A program made the position numbers and the translations under genes. DNA of 64,000 bases, taken from contig NZ_FNSM01000001.1 in assembly GCF_900105415.1 (NCBI RefSeq), forward strand, positions 5,977,501 through 6,041,500, given 5' to 3'. Positions 59,590 through 64,000 of this stretch are shown piece after piece. The number at the start of each line of letters is the position of its first letter. The stretch's first letter is position 1. The notes beneath the pieces were generated by a model, which made no database searches, had not been told where the DNA came from, and saw only the letters and a program-made list of their open reading frames with translations. Origin of the DNA: Streptomyces sp. TLI_105 (GTDB taxonomy: Bacteria > Actinomycetota > Actinomycetes > Streptomycetales > Streptomycetaceae).

Positions 59590-60940
59590 GACCATCCTCC
59601 GTAGGTGTCGGCGGCGGCGGTCTCCGGACGGAGGCCGGCCGCCTGCTGCCACAGGTCGGTGAGCGAGGCGCCGGGCGGTACGGCGAGCGCCGTCCAGCCC
59701 GCCTCGCGCAGCTGCCGCACCCGGTCCTCGACGGCTCCGGCGACCGCGCCGCCGGTGAGCCAGGTGCCGGAGTCCAGGACGAAGGCGACGGCCGCGCCGG
59801 TCCGTCCGCGCATCCGGGCGGTGAGGGCGGCCTGCTCCTCGTCGAGGTCGCCGAGGAAGGCGATGAGCAGTCCGTCGCCGCCGCCGCGCAGCACGTCGGA
59901 GGCGCGGGAGAGCCCGGCACCCTCGGAGTGGTCGACGACCGCGAGGGTGTCCATCATCAGACCGGCCGCCTCGGCCGAGTCCTGCGCCGAGCCGGCGAAG
60001 CCCTCGGCCCCCTCGCCGGGGATCGCGCTGCCGGTGTCGGTGAGCAGCCGGACCGCGTAGCCGCGCTCCAGCATGTGGACGAGCGCGGAGGCGGTGCCGG
60101 AGACCGCCCATTCGAAGGCGGAGTCGGGGCCCGCGCCCTGGAAGGCGATCCGGCGGGTGTCGAGGAGGACGGTGCAGCGGGCCCGCTGGGGCAGCTCCTC
60201 GCGGCGGACCATCAGCTCGCCGTAGCGGGCGGTGGAGCGCCAGTGGACCCGGCGCAGGTCGTCGCCGTGGCGGTAGGTGCGCGGGATGACGTCGTCGTCG
60301 CCTGCGAGCGCGAGGGAGCGCGACTGCCCGTCCCCGTACCCCGAGGCCTCGCCGAAGAGCTTCACCGGCGGGAGGGCCTCGGTCCGGGGCACGACGGTGA
60401 GGGTGTCGTACGCGCTGAAGGAGCGGGTCAGCTCGCACATCCCGAAGGGGTCGTTGAGCCGCAGCTGGAGGGGGCCCAGCGGGAAGCGGCCGCGCAGGTC
60501 GGAGCGGACCCGGTAGGACACCTCGCGCCGCCCGCCGGCCTCGACCCGGTCGAGGACGAAGCGGGGGCGGGGGCCCAGCATGTACGGCACGTGGTCCTGG
60601 AGCATCAGGAGGCCGGTGGGGAGCTTGGAGACGTTCTCCATCCGCAGCTGGACCCGCGCCTCGGTGCCGGTCTCCACCCGCTGGGGGGTGAGCCGGCGGG
60701 AGGCGGCGACCCGGTAGCGGGTCCGGTGCAGCACGAGGACGCAGATCAGCGGGAGGGCGGCGAGCAGCAGCCCGACGCGCAGCAGATCGGCCTGGCCGAG
60801 GACGTACGCGCAGACGGCGGCGGCCACCCCGGCGGCGAGGAAGGAGCGGCCGCGGGTGGTGAGACCGCCGAAGGCGGCCCGCAGCCCGCCCCGGTCGTCC
60901 TCGTCGCCCCGCTGCCCGTCCGGCACGGTGGCGCCACCCA

Positions 60941-60944
<4 letters not shown>
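59586..60944 (-). CDS. DUF58-domain membrane protein
   Basis: 452 residues. Two membrane helices near residues 33-75, a beta-rich middle, then the family block RTYRHGDDLRRVHWRSTARYGELMVRREE (residues about 222-250), followed by a vWA-like domain (VLLDTRRIAFQG). It overlaps both neighbours by four bases (GTGA with moxR, ATGA with tgpA), so synthesis is coupled. Confidence 0.93.
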
Positions 60945-61960
<1,016 letters not shown>

Positions 61961-62071
61961 CCCGGCCCTCCTCGGCCTTGCAGAACTGTCGTCCGGGCAT
62001 TGTGGTTGGCGCGGCCGGGCCGTGTCACTTGCCTGCGGACAAGTGGGAGGGAAATGCCGGGGTTTGGCGGG

Positions 62072-62611
62072 TTACGCCGGGTCGATCTCGCGCAGCAGAC
62101 CGGTCGTGACGTCGAAGACGAAGCCGCGGACGTCGTCGGAGTGCAGCAGGAAGGGGGAGGTCCGCACCCGCTGCATCGACTGCCGGACGTCCTGGTCGAC
62201 GTCCCGGAAGGCCTCGACCGCCCAGGCCGGCCGCTGGCCGACCTCGTCCTCCAGCTCGTGCCGGAAGTCCTCGGTGAGCGACTCGAGACCGCAGTTCGTG
62301 TGGTGCACCAGCATCACGCTGCGGGTGCCGAGGGCGCGCTGGCTGATGGTGAGCGACCGGATCACGTCGTCGGTTACCACGCCGCCCGCGTTGCGAATGG
62401 TGTGGCAGTCGCCGAGTTCGAGGCCGAGGGCCGCGTGCAGGTCGAGACGGGCGTCCATGCAGGCGACGACGGCGACGCGCAGTACGGGCCGCGCGTCCAT
62501 TCCCGGGTCGGTGAAATCGGACGCGTAGCGGGCGTTGGCCTCGACGAGACGGTCGGTGACCGTGGGGCCGGTGCGTATGGCGTCGGCGGAGGGGTGCGCG
62601 GAGGTCGACAT
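62072..62611 (-). CDS. Beta-class carbonic anhydrase
   Basis: 179 residues from ATG 62611. Zinc ligands Cys51 (CMDARLD, with Asp53 and Arg55), His104 and Cys107 (HHTNCG). It interconverts CO2 and bicarbonate. The small size is usual for this actinobacterial subgroup. Confidence 0.93.
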   Translation of the reverse strand: MSTSAHPSADAIRTGPTVTDRLVEANARYASDFTDPGMDARPVLRVAVVACMDARLDLHAALGLELGDCHTIRNAGGVVTDDVIRSLTISQRALGTRSVMLVHHTNCGLESLTEDFRHELEDEVGQRPAWAVEAFRDVDQDVRQSMQRVRTSPFLLHSDDVRGFVFDVTTGLLREIDPA

Positions 62612-62618
62612 GGTTCCG

Positions 62619-62624
62619 ACGTTA
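62619..62624 (-). promoter_or_regulatory. -10 element of the leaderless carbonic anhydrase transcript
   Basis: TAACGT on the minus strand ends seven bases before ATG 62611. Confidence 0.5.
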
Positions 62625-62787
62625 ATGGTCACAGGCTTTCCGGGCCTGCTGTGAGAGGGGACAAAGAACCTCAATGAGCCTTGTTGTGAGCTATGCCACA
62701 GGCACGGGCGGCTCCGCCCCCGAACGGGTGAGCCGTCCGGAATGTCCGGACCGGCCGTCGGTGCCGGGCGACGCGCCAGTCGGTTGA

Positions 62788-62815
62788 TTGACCGGCGGGT
62801 CCCGTGGACTAAAGT
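62788..62815 (+). promoter_or_regulatory. Sigma-70-like promoter of the dcw cluster
   Basis: TTGACC (62788-62793), 16-base spacer, TAAAGT (62810-62815), about 115 bases before rsmH. The gap 62612-62938 otherwise has no gene; mraZ does not lie between the carbonic anhydrase gene and rsmH. Confidence 0.65.
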
Positions 62816-62938
62816 GACGCGGAGTTCACGGAGACAACGAGCGATTTCCCGCGGTTTCTCCCCCCGTGTGTGCGGCGGTACCTCCGGCTCGGCCTCCGCC
62901 CGCGGTACGTGCCTCCGCGCCGGACCTGAGAGGGCGCA

Positions 62939-63895
62939 TTGAGCAACGACCGACACGTCCCGGTGATGCTCCAGCGGTGCCTGGACATGTTGGCCCCCGC
63001 ACTGCAGCGCCCCGGCGCGGTCGTCGTCGACTGCACCCTGGGCCTCGGCGGCCACAGCGAGGCCCTGCTCGAGCGGTTCCCCGAGGCGCGGCTCGTCGCC
63101 CTCGACCGCGACAAGGAGGCCCTGCGGCTCTCCGGCGAGCGGCTCGCCCCGTACGGGGACCGGGCCACCCTCGTCCACGCCGTGTACGACGAGCTGCCCG
63201 AGGTCCTCGACCGTCTCGGCATCCCGAAGGTGGACGGCGTCCTCTTCGACCTGGGCGTCTCCTCCATGCAGCTGGACGAGGCCGACCGCGGCTTCGCCTA
63301 CGCCCAGGACGCCCCGCTCGACATGCGCATGGACCAGACGACCGGCATCAGCGCGGCCGAGGTCCTCAACACGTACCCGCCGGGCGAGCTGGTCCGGATC
63401 CTGCGCGCGTACGGCGAGGAGAAGCAGGCCAAGCGGATCGTCTCCGCGATCGTGCGCGAGCGCGAGAAGGAGCCCTTCACCAACAGCGCCCGGCTCGTCG
63501 AGCTCATCCGCGACGCCCTGCCGCAGGCCGCCAAGCGCACCGGCGGCAACCCGGCCAAGCGCACCTTCCAGGCCCTGCGCATCGAGGTCAACCACGAGCT
63601 CGAGAGCGTCGAGAAGGCCATCCCGGCGGCCGTGAAGGCCCTCGCCGTCGGCGGCCGGGTCGTCGTCCTCTCGTACCAGTCCCTGGAGGACCGGATCGTC
63701 AAGGGCGTCTTCGCGGCCGGCGCGGCGACCACGGCCCCGCCCGGGCTGCCGGTCGTCCCCGAGAAGTACCAGCCCCGGCTGAAGCTGCTCACCCGGGGCG
63801 CCGAGCTGCCCACGGAGGAGGAGGTCGCCGAGAACCGGCGCGCCGCCCCCGCCCGGCTCCGGGGTGTCGAGCGCATCCGGGAAGACGTCCTGTGA
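62939..63895 (+). CDS. rsmH: 16S rRNA (cytosine1402-N4)-methyltransferase RsmH
   Basis: 318 residues from TTG 62939. [14 protein letters not shown] at the start, SAM motif [38 protein letters not shown], and [20 protein letters not shown]. It methylates 16S rRNA at C1402 in the decoding centre. First gene of the dcw cluster; the stop overlaps the ftsL-like start (GTGA). Confidence 0.97.
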   Translation: MSNDRHVPVMLQRCLDMLAPALQRPGAVVVDCTLGLGGHSEALLERFPEARLVALDRDKEALRLSGERLAPYGDRATLVHAVYDELPEVLDRLGIPKVDGVLFDLGVSSMQLDEADRGFAYAQDAPLDMRMDQTTGISAAEVLNTYPPGELVRILRAYGEEKQAKRIVSAIVREREKEPFTNSARLVELIRDALPQAAKRTGGNPAKRTFQALRIEVNHELESVEKAIPAAVKALAVGGRVVVLSYQSLEDRIVKGVFAAGAATTAPPGLPVVPEKYQPRLKLLTRGAELPTEEEVAENRRAAPARLRGVERIREDVL

Positions 63896-64000
63896 GCACG
63901 GCGAAGGGGCCCCTCAAAGGGCGGGCCGCGCGGCTCGGCCGGCTCATGCCGTCGGGGCCCAGCTCGGCCGCCCGCACCCCCTTCGTCCTGCTCGTCGTCG
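63892..64000 (+). CDS. ftsL: FtsL-like cell-division protein (3' partial)
   Basis: Only the first 36 codons are in the window, from GTG 63892. A basic, Gly/Ala-rich start leads into a hydrophobic segment (TPFVLLVV), the expected beginning of the single membrane helix. The position after rsmH is the ftsL place in dcw clusters. Confidence 0.8.
   Translation, partial: MSTAKGPLKGRAARLGRLMPSGPSSAARTPFVLLVV

Overview
The window is chromosomal DNA of a Streptomyces or a close relative. The signs are about 70% or more G+C, third codon positions that are almost all G or C, many GTG and TTG starts, many leaderless promoters, and typical actinobacterial families (DUF3040, DUF4126, DUF58/TgpA, an Rv2175c-like protein, a PASTA kinase, mycothiol-era housekeeping genes). 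I see no phage, transposase, integrase, tRNA, rRNA or CRISPR. The gene order follows the conserved actinobacterial block that runs from qcrCAB to the division/cell-wall (dcw) cluster. From memory it matches S. coelicolor around SCO2150-SCO2091 and, more loosely, M. tuberculosis Rv2196-Rv2165c.

Layout. 1-5.6 kb: end of qcrA, qcrB, trpD, then a SAM-IV riboswitch in front of a class-V aminotransferase. 5.6-12.2 kb: an AsnC-type ligand-binding protein coupled to a rhomboid protease, a zinc-ribbon protein, a YacP/NYN-type nuclease, tandem NlpC/P60 hydrolases and a zinc metallopeptidase lipoprotein. 12.2-18.6 kb: a PadR/MATE efflux pair around a 19-bp inverted repeat, a GT87 mannosyltransferase, a PimB-like GT4 enzyme and an acyl-CoA ligase. 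18.8-28.4 kb: phosphoesterase, SRPBCC protein, a large palindrome, an ArsA-like ATPase, glucokinase, an EEP nuclease/phosphatase, a hydrolase, a PlsC acyltransferase and a two-component system. 28.5-36 kb: D-2-hydroxyacid dehydrogenase, a fused anthranilate synthase with a three-Trp leader peptide and attenuator, a large amidase and class II DAHP synthase. 36-39.3 kb: an iron-box-controlled bfd facing bfr, a molybdopterin oxidoreductase, a His-rich DUF4396 protein behind a CsoR-like site, and endonuclease IV. 39.3-47.5 kb: PASTA kinase, thiOSG under a TPP riboswitch, a ferredoxin-reductase-like flavoprotein, an Rv2175c-like DNA-binding protein, thiE and metF. 47.5-57 kb: membrane proteins, a phytoene-desaturase-like flavoprotein, and an ABC ATPase-YhgE/Pip-TetR operon behind an 11-bp inverted repeat. 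57.2-64 kb: a MoxR-DUF58-TgpA operon, beta-carbonic anhydrase, rsmH and the start of an ftsL-like gene.

How it fits together. The aromatic branch is well represented: aroH feeds chorismate, trpEG commits it to tryptophan under attenuation, and trpD follows. Envelope biogenesis recurs: peptidoglycan hydrolases, mannosyl transfer to PI, acyl transfer, PASTA kinase sensing, and entry into the dcw cluster. Cofactor and metal control is visible in sequence as two riboswitches, an iron box, a CsoR-like box and three inverted-repeat operator candidates. The most unusual DNA is the 280-nt near-perfect palindrome at 20302-20581 and its relatives at two other intergenic sites. Limits: all functions come from reading motifs; no database search or folding was run, and start codons were chosen by ribosome-binding site, -10 spacing or family convention.
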